Below are positions 26,043-34,839 of a DNA stretch of 64,000 nt, one piece after another. Within the stretch, counting starts at the first letter, position 1, and every line of letters starts with the position of its first letter. The notes under the pieces are model-generated. The model saw only the letters and a program-made list of their open reading frames with translations, was not told the DNA's origin and made no database searches. The DNA comes from Bradyrhizobium monzae (GTDB lineage: Bacteria > Pseudomonadota > Alphaproteobacteria > Rhizobiales > Xanthobacteraceae), in NCBI RefSeq assembly GCF_021458635.1, contig NZ_JAIRDQ010000015.1, positions 62,001 to 126,000 of the forward strand, in the 5' to 3' direction. The position numbers and the translations under genes were made by a program.

Positions 26043-27578
26043 TCAAGCCGGCCCCGAGCGGTCGCGAAAAGCCTCGACCATCAGGGGGTTAAGGCCAAGC
26101 TCGCTGAGCGCCTCCCGGGCGCGGGTATTGTCCTGGGCCCGGCCGGCGAGCCGATGGCCCGAGAGGCGGTCGGGCAGGGCCGTCAGCAGCGCGCCCTGGC
26201 CGAGCCGGCGTGCCCACTCCTGGAGGTCGTTGGAGAGGAAGCGATAGCCGCCGACGGCCATGATGCCGGAGGGCGGCGCGGTGATGCAGATCGCGCCGCT
26301 GGCGCGGTCGATCCGCGCGGCATAGCCGGTATCGACATAGTCGCGTGGCGGCTGCGCCGTCAGCGTCTCGCCGACCGGCTGGGGCGGCGCGTAGGCCGCG
26401 ATCGGCACCATCGGGCCGCGCAGGCCGAGCGTGCCCTTCGGGGTCAGCAGGATATCGCCCGCGATCGAGGAGCCGGATTGCTCGCGCGGGGCACCATGCG
26501 GTCCTGGCATCACCGCCACCGGCATGCCGTTCTCGCCGCGCCGGGCGCCGAACAGCCCGGCCTCGCCGAACAGATAGACATCCGTGAGCGGCGCATGCGG
26601 CGCGATCCAGGCTTCGCTTGCGGCCACCTGCTCCGGCGCGCGCCAGAGCCCGATGACATTGCGCAAGGTCGGCATCCGCGCCGCGAGACCGGAATCGCCA
26701 AGCCGCAAAGCGAGCTGGGCCGGCGCGATCAGCACGTCGCATGCGTGCTCATTGATCTGCTGCTCCAGCACCTCGCTCTCGAACGGATGATGCAGCGCCA
26801 GCGTGCCGCCGCAAAGCAGCCACGCTGCAAGCGAGGAGGCGAGGCCCGCGAACGACATCGGCGTGAACGCCGCCATCACGGTCGCGCCCTGCTTGATGTC
26901 GGCTTCCAGCGACATCGCGAGCCCACCTGCGATCAGGCTGAAATGCGGCCGCGGCACCGGGCGGAAGCCTTCGGCCGTGACATCGAAGGAGATCATCGCC
27001 GCCTTGCGGCCGTCCTGGATCACCGCGCGCGTGGTGCCCGGCGGACGCGCCAGCACCTCGTCGAGCGAGGCCATGCCCTCGGGCAGATCAGCGCCGAAGC
27101 CAAAGACGTGGCGGATCGAGAAGGCCTCGGCGGCTGCGTGCATCGCGAGGTCCGAATAGCTGACGCCGTCGACCTTGCTCATGGTGACGATGGCGCGCGC
27201 CGCAGTGCGGTTGAGTGCGGCCGCGAGTTCCGCTTGCCGCCACAGCAGCGGCAGCACGGCGACGACGAGGCCGGCGCGATGGGCGGCGAGCACCGTCAGC
27301 ACGAACTCGACCGTGGAAGGCAACTGGATCGCGATCACAGAATTGGCCGGCAGGCCCGATTCGACGAAATGCGCCGACAGCGCCTCGATGGCCGTGTCGG
27401 CCTCCGCGTAGGTCAGCCGCCGCGGCTGGTGTCCGGTGATGCGGGATTTGTTGAGGGGATCGAGCAGGGCGGCCGCATGCGGCTGCCGCATCAGCGTCCG
27501 CTGGAACAGCGTGTCGAGCGTCGGCGATACGGCTGGCTGGTTCACGGCGTCACTTCGCTGGACTGGCTTGAGGCTCAC
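26043..27578 (-). CDS. AMP-binding (acyl-CoA synthetase-like) protein with degenerate ATP loop
   Basis: A 511-residue protein of the adenylate-forming (ANL) family. It has N-terminal RRLTYAEADTAIEALSAHF, the core region AAFTPMSFAGLASSLAAWLL, VYLFGEAGLFGARR in place of the usual A5 motif, and GYAARIDRASGAICITAPPSG matching the A7 (TGD) and A8 region. The A3 phosphate loop (normally TSGSTGxPKG) reads SFDVTAEGFRPVPR, and no catalytic lysine is obvious near the C-terminus, so activity may be lost or altered. Its start overlaps the 3' end of the upstream binding-protein gene by 29 bases, so the two are probably cotranscribed. Confidence 0.75.
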   Translation of the reverse strand: MSLKPVQRSDAVNQPAVSPTLDTLFQRTLMRQPHAAALLDPLNKSRITGHQPRRLTYAEADTAIEALSAHFVESGLPANSVIAIQLPSTVEFVLTVLAAHRAGLVVAVLPLLWRQAELAAALNRTAARAIVTMSKVDGVSYSDLAMHAAAEAFSIRHVFGFGADLPEGMASLDEVLARPPGTTRAVIQDGRKAAMISFDVTAEGFRPVPRPHFSLIAGGLAMSLEADIKQGATVMAAFTPMSFAGLASSLAAWLLCGGTLALHHPFESEVLEQQINEHACDVLIAPAQLALRLGDSGLAARMPTLRNVIGLWRAPEQVAASEAWIAPHAPLTDVYLFGEAGLFGARRGENGMPVAVMPGPHGAPREQSGSSIAGDILLTPKGTLGLRGPMVPIAAYAPPQPVGETLTAQPPRDYVDTGYAARIDRASGAICITAPPSGIMAVGGYRFLSNDLQEWARRLGQGALLTALPDRLSGHRLAGRAQDNTRAREALSELGLNPLMVEAFRDRSGPA

Positions 27579-29394
27579 CCTTCGACCACCAGGTCTCCGG
27601 CAGATAGCCGGACAACGCAGTGGTCGATGGTCGTTCTATCCGATTCCAGCGCGCGATCCATTGCTCGGATACGTTAAACAGGGGGATTGTGTAGAAGCCC
27701 GCGATCAAAGCGCGATCGAGCGCCCGCACGGCCGATACAAAATCCGTATGATCACGGGCCTCCAAAAGGGCCCTGATCATCGCGTCGATGGCGGGATCCC
27801 TGGCGCCCATGTAGTTGCGGGTGCCCGGATTGTCGGCGGCAGCGCTTCCCCAATAGAAATACTGCTCGTTGCCGGGCGACAGCGACTGGTCCCAGCGATT
27901 CTGGATCATGTCGAACTCGTAGGCCAGCCGGCGCTGATCGAACTGCACGGGATCGACCGAACGCACGCTCGGCGCGATGCCGGCGCGCTTGAGGTCGCGC
28001 TGGAAGGCGAGCGCGATGCGCTCCTGGTCGCGGGTCGTCACCAGCATCTCGAAGGTGAAGGGCGCCTTGGTCGCGCGGTTGCGCAGCACGGTGCCGTCGA
28101 GATCGTAGCCGGCGTCGGACAGGAGTTTCAGCGCAGCGCGCAGCGTCGTGCGGTCGCGCCCCGAGCCGTCGGTGACGGGAAGCCGATAGCTGCCGTCCAT
28201 GATGTCCGGCGGAATCTGCGCGGCAAAGGGCTTCAGGAGCTCGCGCTCGCGCGCATCCGCAGGGCGCGCATAGGCCGACAGGTCGGAGCCTGCAAAGTAG
28301 CCGGCGACGCGCGAATAGAGCGAGAAGAAATAGTTGCGATTGACCAGCTCGAAATCGAACAGCAGCGTCAGCGCCTGGCGCACGCGGATATCGGCGAAGA
28401 TCGGACGGCGGGTGTTGAACACCAGGAATTCCGAGGGCCACGGCACGCCGGGCTTGATGGTGTCGCGGATCACGTCGCCGTTCCTGGCGGCGGGAAAATC
28501 GTAGCCGTCGTGCCAGCGCAACGGCTCGTTCTCGATGCGGAAATCATAGAGGCCGCGCTTGAAGGCTTCGAACTGGCCGTTGGCCTCGCGATAATAGTCG
28601 AGCCGGATCTCGTCGAAATTGAACAGCCCCCGATTGATCGGGAGATCGCGGCCCCAATAATCGGGATTCCGCGAGAGCGTCACGCTGGCGCCGGGCTTGA
28701 CCGCCGTGACGCGGTAAGGACCCGAGGCAATGGGCCCGGTCAGCGTCGTCTCCTCGAAGGTCGCGACGTCGATGGCGTGCTTCGGCAGAATCGGCATCAA
28801 GCCGAGGATCAGCGGCAGCTCGCGGTCGTTGGCGCCGGTGAGATCGAAGCGGATCGTGAGGGGATCGGGCGCCTCGGCCTTGGTGACCTTGGCGTAATAT
28901 TGCCGGAGGTTGGGACGGCCATGGTCGCGCAACAGCTGCCAGGAGAACAGCACGTCCTCGCTGCGGACCGGCTTGCCGTCGGAGAAGCGCGCGCGGGGAT
29001 CGAGACGGAATGTGACGTAGCTCCGCTCGTCGTCGGTCTCGACGGATTTGGCGAGCAGGCCATAGAGCGTGAACGGCTCGTCCTGGCCGCGCGCCAGCAG
29101 GCTTTCGACGACGTAGTTCCGGATCGGCTGCACGGGCAGTCCCTTGACGATGAAGGGGTTGAGGCTGTCGAAGCTGCCGAGGAGGCCCCAGGTCAGCCGG
29201 CCGCCCTTGGGGGCATCAGGGTTGGCATAGGGCATGTGGGTGAAGTCGGCCGGCAGCGCCGGCTTGCCGTGCATGGCGATTGCGTGGGCCTCCTCGGCCC
29301 GACCAGTGCTCGCCGACAGGCAGAGGGTCAGGGCTAAGGCGAGACTGCAAACGCGGACACCGGGGCCCTCGAGCAGGCGCTGGAACATGAACAT
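27550..29394 (-). CDS. extracellular solute-binding protein, family 5 (peptide type, YejA-like)
   Basis: A 614-residue periplasmic binding protein. A signal peptide (VRVCSLALALTLCLSASTGRA) is followed by the family 5 fold: GGRLTWGLLGSFDSLNPFIVKG near residue 65, WQLLRDHGRPNLRQYYAKV, and GPYRVTAVKPGASVTLSRNPDYWG near 240. The length and the GPYRV.....RNPDYWG motif match the YejA group, whose members bind peptides or peptide-like compounds. Permease and ATPase genes are not adjacent; instead the AMP-ligase-like gene overlaps its 3' end. ATG 29394 was preferred to the longer frame because the signal peptide follows soon after. Confidence 0.85.
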   Translation of the reverse strand: MFMFQRLLEGPGVRVCSLALALTLCLSASTGRAEEAHAIAMHGKPALPADFTHMPYANPDAPKGGRLTWGLLGSFDSLNPFIVKGLPVQPIRNYVVESLLARGQDEPFTLYGLLAKSVETDDERSYVTFRLDPRARFSDGKPVRSEDVLFSWQLLRDHGRPNLRQYYAKVTKAEAPDPLTIRFDLTGANDRELPLILGLMPILPKHAIDVATFEETTLTGPIASGPYRVTAVKPGASVTLSRNPDYWGRDLPINRGLFNFDEIRLDYYREANGQFEAFKRGLYDFRIENEPLRWHDGYDFPAARNGDVIRDTIKPGVPWPSEFLVFNTRRPIFADIRVRQALTLLFDFELVNRNYFFSLYSRVAGYFAGSDLSAYARPADARERELLKPFAAQIPPDIMDGSYRLPVTDGSGRDRTTLRAALKLLSDAGYDLDGTVLRNRATKAPFTFEMLVTTRDQERIALAFQRDLKRAGIAPSVRSVDPVQFDQRRLAYEFDMIQNRWDQSLSPGNEQYFYWGSAAADNPGTRNYMGARDPAIDAMIRALLEARDHTDFVSAVRALDRALIAGFYTIPLFNVSEQWIARWNRIERPSTTALSGYLPETWWSKGEPQASPAK

Positions 29395-29654
29395 TCGGAC
29401 ACGTTGATTCGAGGGCCGTCGGCAGCTGAATCCTATCACAGGGATTTCACTGAGCGCCTGGCCGGAAGTGGCCAAAGCCGCTTGTCGGCATTGATCTTTC
29501 CGTCGACCGCGTTAAGAAGGCACGCAATCGCGCACGAGCGCCGAGCCCGTCACTTATCTGCCTCAATTGACGGGGAGAGAGCCGCGCCCAAGGCGGCTTG
29601 GTTCGGTGCTTCGGAGCGGTTCGGGCACTTCCCGTTCAGAAAGGGTTTTCTGCA

Positions 29655-30476
29655 ATGAATTTCCGTTATTTGGCCGCGTCCGTCCGGCCGCGCGGGCGAG
29701 TTCTCGCCCTGTTGACGGCGACGGCATTGGTCGTCCCGTTTGCTGCTGAGGCCCAGGCGCCGGCCCCGGGCGCGCCCGCGCCGAAGGCAGCCCCGAAGGC
29801 CGCTCCCAAGGCTGCCCCCAAGGCGCCGGCTGCGGCTCCCGCGCCGGCTCCCCAGGCCCAGCAGGCTCCGGCCCAGCAGGGCGCTCCGGCGGCGCAGGGC
29901 GGCCAGCCCGCGGATCAGCAGATCCAGCTGATCTACGCCCCCTGGACCAAGTTCTGCCTCAAGGGCCAGGACGCCAACGCCAAGCAGGTCTGCTTCACCG
30001 GCAAGGACGGCCGCATCGAATCGGGCCAGCCGGTCATCGCGGCCGTCATCATTGAGCCGGAAGGCGAGCCGAAGAAGATCCTGCGTGTGACGCTGCCGCT
30101 CGGCATGCAGCTCGTGCACGGCACCCGCATCATCGTCGACAACAACCCGCCGCTGCAGAGCCCGTATGTGATCTGCTTCCAGAACGGCTGCATGTCGGAC
30201 TACGAGGCGACCCCCGAGCTCCTCGCCAACTTGAAGAAGGGCCAGAACCTCGTGGTGCAGGCGATCAACGCCAACGGCGCGCCGCTGACCCTGCCGCTGC
30301 CGCTCGCCGGCGAATTCCAGAAGGCCTATGACGGTCCGCCGACCGATCCGAAGGTGTTCGAGGAAACCCAGAAGAAGCTCCAGGAGGAGCTGCAGAAGAA
30401 GGCTGACGAGCAGCGCAAGAAGCTCGAGCAGCAGCAGGGCACGCCTCCGGCAGCACCGGCCGCCGGCCAGAAGTAA
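29655..30476 (+). CDS. IalB-like (invasion-associated locus B) secreted protein
   Basis: A 273-residue periplasmic or outer-surface protein. It has a Sec signal (VLALLTATALVVPFAAEAQA) and a Pro/Ala/Lys repeat linker (repeated APKA units near residues 45-60). An IalB domain at about 90-230 contains WTKFCLKGQDANAKQVCFT, with the paired cysteines of the family, and YVICFQNGCMSDYEA. The C-terminal coiled coil is rich in Lys/Glu/Gln (LQEELQKKADEQRKKLEQQ). IalB of Bartonella is linked to host-cell entry; in rhizobia the role is unproven. The ATG at 29655 gives the signal peptide at the N-terminus. Confidence 0.85.
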   Translation: MNFRYLAASVRPRGRVLALLTATALVVPFAAEAQAPAPGAPAPKAAPKAAPKAAPKAPAAAPAPAPQAQQAPAQQGAPAAQGGQPADQQIQLIYAPWTKFCLKGQDANAKQVCFTGKDGRIESGQPVIAAVIIEPEGEPKKILRVTLPLGMQLVHGTRIIVDNNPPLQSPYVICFQNGCMSDYEATPELLANLKKGQNLVVQAINANGAPLTLPLPLAGEFQKAYDGPPTDPKVFEETQKKLQEELQKKADEQRKKLEQQQGTPPAAPAAGQK

Positions 30477-30500
30477 TCGGGCTCAGATCCCGGACATGAA

Positions 30501-30528
30501 AAAGGCGCTCGGTTCGAGCGCCTTTTTT
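30501..30528. terminator. bidirectional rho-independent terminator between ialB-like gene and hspQ
   Basis: A seven-base GC stem, GGCGCTC paired with GAGCGCC around a GGTTC loop, lies between five A on the left and six T on the right. It therefore has a U-run in both reading directions and serves the two convergent genes. Confidence 0.9.
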
Positions 30529-30572
30529 GCTGGCCGCCTCATGCGGCAAAAAATGGGGCTGGGACGGAGCGT

Positions 30573-30905
30573 TCAATTCAGCGAGGGATTGCGCGGGCGG
30601 TAGCCGCCATCCTTGTTCTTGATGAAGATCTCGGCGACCTGCGAATGCCGGATCGGCTCGCCGGACTCGTCGGCCAGCAGGTTCTGCTCGGACACGTAGG
30701 CGACGTACTCGGACTCCGCGTTCTCCGCGAGCAGATGATAGAACGGTTGATCCTTGTGAGGCCGCACCTCCTCGGGGATCGACAGCCACCACTCCTCGGT
30801 GTTGTTGAATTCCGGATCGATGTCGAAAATCACCCCCCGGAACGAGAAGATCCGGTGGCGAACGACCTGTCCGATCTGGAATTTGGCGGTCCGCGTTTTA
30901 ATCAT
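30573..30905 (-). CDS. hspQ: heat shock protein HspQ
   Basis: A 110-residue HspQ (YccV-like) protein, a hemimethylated-DNA-binding fold. In enterobacteria it stimulates the Lon protease and DnaA turnover. It shows KFQIGQVVRHRIFSFRGVIFDIDPEF near the N-terminus, then EEWWLSIP and FYHLLAENAESEYVAYVSEQNL. ATG 30905 was chosen because GGGGA precedes it directly and homologues start near FQIGQ. The frame runs further up but without this motif. Expected to be heat-inducible, though no heat-shock promoter was picked out. Confidence 0.9.
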   Translation of the reverse strand: MIKTRTAKFQIGQVVRHRIFSFRGVIFDIDPEFNNTEEWWLSIPEEVRPHKDQPFYHLLAENAESEYVAYVSEQNLLADESGEPIRHSQVAEIFIKNKDGGYRPRNPSLN

Positions 30906-31011
30906 TCCCCGTCGATAGACCAGGATTGTGGCCGATGCTAGTGCCCTCGGTTGCAATTAACGTCCGGTTAAGGGGCGGATAGCCCCCAGGTCTTCAGAAA
31001 ACACTTCATCA

Positions 31012-31965
31012 ATGGTCGATATCCTCAATCTGGCACTACCTTATTTTGGCTTGATCTTCGTCGGATTCGCGTGTGGCAAGGCCAAGTCGCTACCGGAATC
31101 GGGCCTCGCCTGGATGAACTTCTTCCTGCTCTACGTATCGCTGCCGGCGCTGCTGTTTGCGATCATGTCGAAGACGCCGTTCTCGGAATTGAACAACCCG
31201 CCGTTCCTGGTCGCGACCACGCTGTCGACGGTCGCGGCGTTCACGCTGGCGCTGCTCGTCGGCAAGGTGCTCGGCGGCTTGACGCTGCGCGAAGCGACAC
31301 TTGCGGGCCTCTCCGGCGGTTACGGCAACATAGGCTACATGGGGCCGGGGCTGGCGCTGGCCGTGCTCGGGCCGAAGGCGTCGGCGCCGACGGCGCTGAT
31401 CTTCTGCTGCGACAGCATCTTCCTGTTCACGATCGTGCCGCTGCTGATCGAGCTGTCCGACCGCGACCATCCCTCGCTGGTCCATGCCTTCGGTGTCGTG
31501 CTGAAGCAGATCGTGCTTAACCCGCTGATCATGTCGGCCTGCTTTGGCGCAGCCGTCGCCGCGCTCCATATCGAGCTGCCGGTGGCGCTCGACCGCACCA
31601 TCACCTTCCTGCAGAACGCGGCCGCTCCGACTGCGCTGTTCGTGCTCGGCGTGACCGTGGCGCTGCGCCCGTTCGACCGGGTGCCCTGGGAAGTGCCGGG
31701 CGTGATCGCGGTCAAACTCCTGATCCATCCGCTCGCGGCGTTCGGCCTGATGCTGGCGTTCGGTCCGTTCGCACAGCCCTGGGCCGCGACCGCCATCCTG
31801 ATGGCCTCGCTGCCGCCGGCGCTGAATGTGTTCGTGATCGCCCGTCAGAACGATGCCTGGATCGAATCTGCCTCCGTCGCGGTGCTGCTTGGAACGTTCG
31901 CATCCGTGATCACGCTGACCAGCGTGATGTGGTTGCTCCAGACCGGCCGGCTGGTGTTTCCGTAA
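31012..31965 (+). CDS. AEC family transporter (auxin efflux carrier-like)
   Basis: A 317-residue membrane transporter with about ten helices in two repeats, as usual for AEC. It has LPYFGLIFVGFACGKAK at the start, LSGGYGNIGYMGPGLAL near residue 100 and its second-repeat counterpart LFVLGVTVAL near 205. Family members export or take up small organic anions such as malonate or malate. The substrate is unknown here. It is convergent with the UbiH-type gene and may be read from its own promoter in the 106 bases after hspQ. Confidence 0.85.
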   Translation: MVDILNLALPYFGLIFVGFACGKAKSLPESGLAWMNFFLLYVSLPALLFAIMSKTPFSELNNPPFLVATTLSTVAAFTLALLVGKVLGGLTLREATLAGLSGGYGNIGYMGPGLALAVLGPKASAPTALIFCCDSIFLFTIVPLLIELSDRDHPSLVHAFGVVLKQIVLNPLIMSACFGAAVAALHIELPVALDRTITFLQNAAAPTALFVLGVTVALRPFDRVPWEVPGVIAVKLLIHPLAAFGLMLAFGPFAQPWAATAILMASLPPALNVFVIARQNDAWIESASVAVLLGTFASVITLTSVMWLLQTGRLVFP

Positions 31966-31982
31966 ATGTGAGTTGCGACAAA

Positions 31983-33167
31983 TTATTTGCGCCAGGTCGG
32001 CGTCAGCCCCTCGCGCATCGCAAACCGACGGAGCGGGCCGATGGCGCCGAGCAGGTGCATGCCGACGGCGCGGACCGGCTGCAGCGGCAGGAAGTCGTTG
32101 AGCAGCGAGCGATTGGCGATATCGATCGCAAAGGTCCGGCTCAGAATGTCCGGACGCCGCGCCCGGTCGTAGCGCTTGAGCACGTCGACCGCGCCGGGAT
32201 CGTGGCCGGCGGCGACGGCTTCGCCAGCTAGCCTCGCAATGTCGGCAGCGTCCCGCAGACCGAGATTGAGGCCCTGGGCACCGATCGGAGGAACCACGTG
32301 GGCGGCTTCGCCGACCAGCGCGATGCGGTCGCGCGCGAAGGAGTGCGGGCGTTCGATCGCCAGCGGGAACAAATTGCGGCCGGGCTCGACCGTCATCCGG
32401 CCGAGGATGGAATGCGACTGCTTCTCGATCGCGGCGGAGAGCTCTTCGTCGCTCAAGCCGCGAAGCCGCTCGGCCTCCGCGGGCGCCGAGACCCAGACGA
32501 TGCTGGAGCGGTTGCCGGGCAGGGGCACGAACACGCAGGGGCCGTGAGGTGTGTGGAACTCGGTCGAAACGTTGCGGTGCGGGCGGGCATGGCTGACGTT
32601 GAAGGTCAGCGCCGTCTGCGTCAGGTCGCGCCGCGTCACAGCAATGCCGGCGGCCTCCCGGCACAGCGAGTGCCGGCCGTCGGCGCCGACCACGAGCCGC
32701 GCGGTCAGGAATTGTCCGGACGCCGTGCGGATTGCGACGTCATCGGCTTCGATGACGACGTTCTCGGCCTCGTCGTCGAAACGGACGAGGTTGGGAAGCT
32801 CGGCCGCGCGCGCCTCGAGCGCCAGCATCAGCGAGCGGTTGTCGATGTTGTAGCCGAACGCGTCGAGCGCGATCTCATGACAGGAGAACCGGACCTCCGG
32901 TGCGCGGAACAGCCGCCCGGTGTCGTCGACGAGGCGCATGACCTCGAGCGCTGCCGCCTTGTCCTTGCAGCGGGTCCAGACGCCGAGGTTTTCCAGGAGC
33001 TCGACGGAGGCACCCAACAGCGCGGTGGTGCGATTGTCGGCATAGGGCAGGCGCCGCGCCAGCAGCGCGGTCCGCGCGCCGGCCTGGGCCAGTGCAATTG
33101 CTGCCGCAAGGCCTGCCGGTCCGCCGCCGATAACACTGCCGTCAAAGAGTGTGGATGCGTCTGTCAT
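31983..33167 (-). CDS. UbiH/Coq6-type FAD-dependent hydroxylase
   Basis: A 394-residue flavoprotein monooxygenase, most similar in layout to ubiquinone ring hydroxylases (UbiH, UbiF, UbiL, Coq6). It shows the FAD loop VIGGGPAGLAAAIALAQAG near residues 12-30, VVGADGRHS near 160, and the second flavin motif ALVGEAAHVVPPIGAQGLNLGLRD near 275. ATG 33167 puts the FAD loop at the right distance from the N-terminus; the longer frame adds unlike sequence. It probably hydroxylates a ubiquinone precursor at the inner membrane. Which ring position is not readable. Confidence 0.8.
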   Translation of the reverse strand: MTDASTLFDGSVIGGGPAGLAAAIALAQAGARTALLARRLPYADNRTTALLGASVELLENLGVWTRCKDKAAALEVMRLVDDTGRLFRAPEVRFSCHEIALDAFGYNIDNRSLMLALEARAAELPNLVRFDDEAENVVIEADDVAIRTASGQFLTARLVVGADGRHSLCREAAGIAVTRRDLTQTALTFNVSHARPHRNVSTEFHTPHGPCVFVPLPGNRSSIVWVSAPAEAERLRGLSDEELSAAIEKQSHSILGRMTVEPGRNLFPLAIERPHSFARDRIALVGEAAHVVPPIGAQGLNLGLRDAADIARLAGEAVAAGHDPGAVDVLKRYDRARRPDILSRTFAIDIANRSLLNDFLPLQPVRAVGMHLLGAIGPLRRFAMREGLTPTWRK

Positions 33168-33295
33168 GGAACGACATTTGACACGCCCGGCGGCAAATTC
33201 AAGCCCACCTATTTTGCCTGCTTTTATGACGAATTGCGCCACCCAATGCTGCGACGGCGGATGTGCAAACCGGTCCCGTTCTGGTAGCAGAAGCC

Positions 33296-34033
33296 ATGGA
33301 AACCCAGATGGACAGCCAAGAGGATTCCCTCAAGCCGAAACCAGCGATCCGAGCCGCGGCGTTTTCGGTGCACATCTTCACCGCCTTCGGCGCCGCGATC
33401 GCGCTATTGGCGATGCTGGAGGCGGTGCGCGAGCACTGGGCGGCGATGTTCGGCTGGCTGGGCGTCGCCCTGATCATCGACGCGATCGACGGGCCGATCG
33501 CGCGCCGGCTCGACGTCAAGAACGTGCAGCCGAACTGGTCGGGCGACGTGCTCGACCTCGTCGTCGACTTCGTTACCTATGTCTTCGTGCCGGCCTATGC
33601 GATCGTGGCGAGCGGTCTGTTGCTGCCGGTGGCGGCGCCCTTGCTCGGCATCGCCATCATCGTCACCAGCGCATTATACTTCGCCGATCTGCGCATGAAG
33701 GCGGATGACAATCATTTCCGCGGCTTTCCGGCGCTGTGGAATGCGGCGGCGTTCTATTTGTTCCTGCTGCACTGGCCGCCGCTGTCGTCGACGCTGCTGG
33801 TCGCGGCGCTGGTGGTGCTGACCTTCGTGCCGTTCCACGTCCTGCATCCGGTTCGGGTCGTGCGGCTTCGCTGGCTGACGATGTCGCTGATTGCGGTGTG
33901 GTCGTTGCTCGGGCTCTATGCGCTGGAGATGGATTTTCGCGTCGGCACCGGCGTGACGATTGCGCTCTGCGCGATCGCGCTCTGGATTGCGTTCAGCGAC
34001 GCGTTGATTCGCCTGGCAAGGTCCCTCGCATGA
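33296..34033 (+). CDS. pcs: phosphatidylcholine synthase
   Basis: A 245-residue membrane enzyme that joins CDP-diacylglycerol with host-derived choline to make phosphatidylcholine in one step, typical of rhizobia. It has the CDP-alcohol phosphotransferase motif, here DGPIARR then GDVLDLVVD (residues about 59-84) with the aspartates intact, and about eight membrane helices to the end. The start is uncertain between 33296 and 33308; the second has GGAAA five bases upstream. Its stop overlaps the terC start as ATGA, so the two form an operon. Confidence 0.92.
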   Translation: METQMDSQEDSLKPKPAIRAAAFSVHIFTAFGAAIALLAMLEAVREHWAAMFGWLGVALIIDAIDGPIARRLDVKNVQPNWSGDVLDLVVDFVTYVFVPAYAIVASGLLLPVAAPLLGIAIIVTSALYFADLRMKADDNHFRGFPALWNAAAFYLFLLHWPPLSSTLLVAALVVLTFVPFHVLHPVRVVRLRWLTMSLIAVWSLLGLYALEMDFRVGTGVTIALCAIALWIAFSDALIRLARSLA

Positions 34034-34764
34034 TGCATTTGCTGACCAGCCCCGAGGCCTGGGCCGCCCTGCTGACCTTGACCTCGCTCGAGATCGTGCT
34101 TGGCATCGACAACGTCATCTTCCTGTCGGTGATCGTCTCGCGCATCCCCGAGCCGCGGGCCCAGCGCGCCCGCCAGATCGGGCTGGCGCTGGCGCTGGTG
34201 TTCCGCATCATCCTGCTCAGCGTGCTGGTCTGGCTGATCGGCCTGACCGCGCCGGTGTTTTCGTTTGCGGGATACGGCTTCGCGTGGCGCGACCTGATCC
34301 TGATCGGCGGCGGCCTGTTCCTGATCGCGAAGGCGACGCACGAGATTCACGCCGAGGTCGAGGTCGATGACGGCGAGGAGAACGATCAATCCGGCGGCAG
34401 CGCCTTCTTCTGGGTGATCGTCCAGATCATCGTCATCGACATCGTGTTCTCGCTGGACTCGATCATCACCGCGATCGGCATGGCACAGGACATCGAGATC
34501 ATGATCGCGGCTGTCGTGATCGCCTGCCTGATCATGTACATTTCGTCGGGACCGGTGGCGCGATTCGTCGCAGAACATCCGACCACGAAAATGCTGGCGC
34601 TGGCGTTCCTGGTGCTGATCGGCGTCGCCCTGGTTGCGGACGGATTCAAATTCCACATTCCGCGCGGCTATATCTACTTCGCGATTGCGTTCTCGGCGGC
34701 GGTGGAGTTCTTCAACGTGCTGGCGAAGAGCAACCGCAAGAAGGCCAGTCAACCGTCCGTCTAG
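34030..34764 (+). CDS. TerC family integral membrane protein
   Basis: A 244-residue membrane protein of the TerC (YkoY/YjbE-like) family, linked to tellurite resistance and metal ion (Mn) export and to loading of exoenzymes. The family's acidic motifs are in place: LEIVLGIDNVIFL near residue 18 and its repeat IDIVFSLDSIITAIG near 135, each with a membrane aspartate. About seven helices, with an acidic loop (EVEVDDGEENDQSG) between the repeats. Overlaps pcs by 4 bases. Confidence 0.88.
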   Translation: MMHLLTSPEAWAALLTLTSLEIVLGIDNVIFLSVIVSRIPEPRAQRARQIGLALALVFRIILLSVLVWLIGLTAPVFSFAGYGFAWRDLILIGGGLFLIAKATHEIHAEVEVDDGEENDQSGGSAFFWVIVQIIVIDIVFSLDSIITAIGMAQDIEIMIAAVVIACLIMYISSGPVARFVAEHPTTKMLALAFLVLIGVALVADGFKFHIPRGYIYFAIAFSAAVEFFNVLAKSNRKKASQPSV

Positions 34765-34839
34765 CCGCTCCAATTTGGGTCGAGTTGACAAGGCGGGCGC
34801 TATGTCTTTCGCTGGCCTTGGAGAAGAGGAGGTCAGGTG

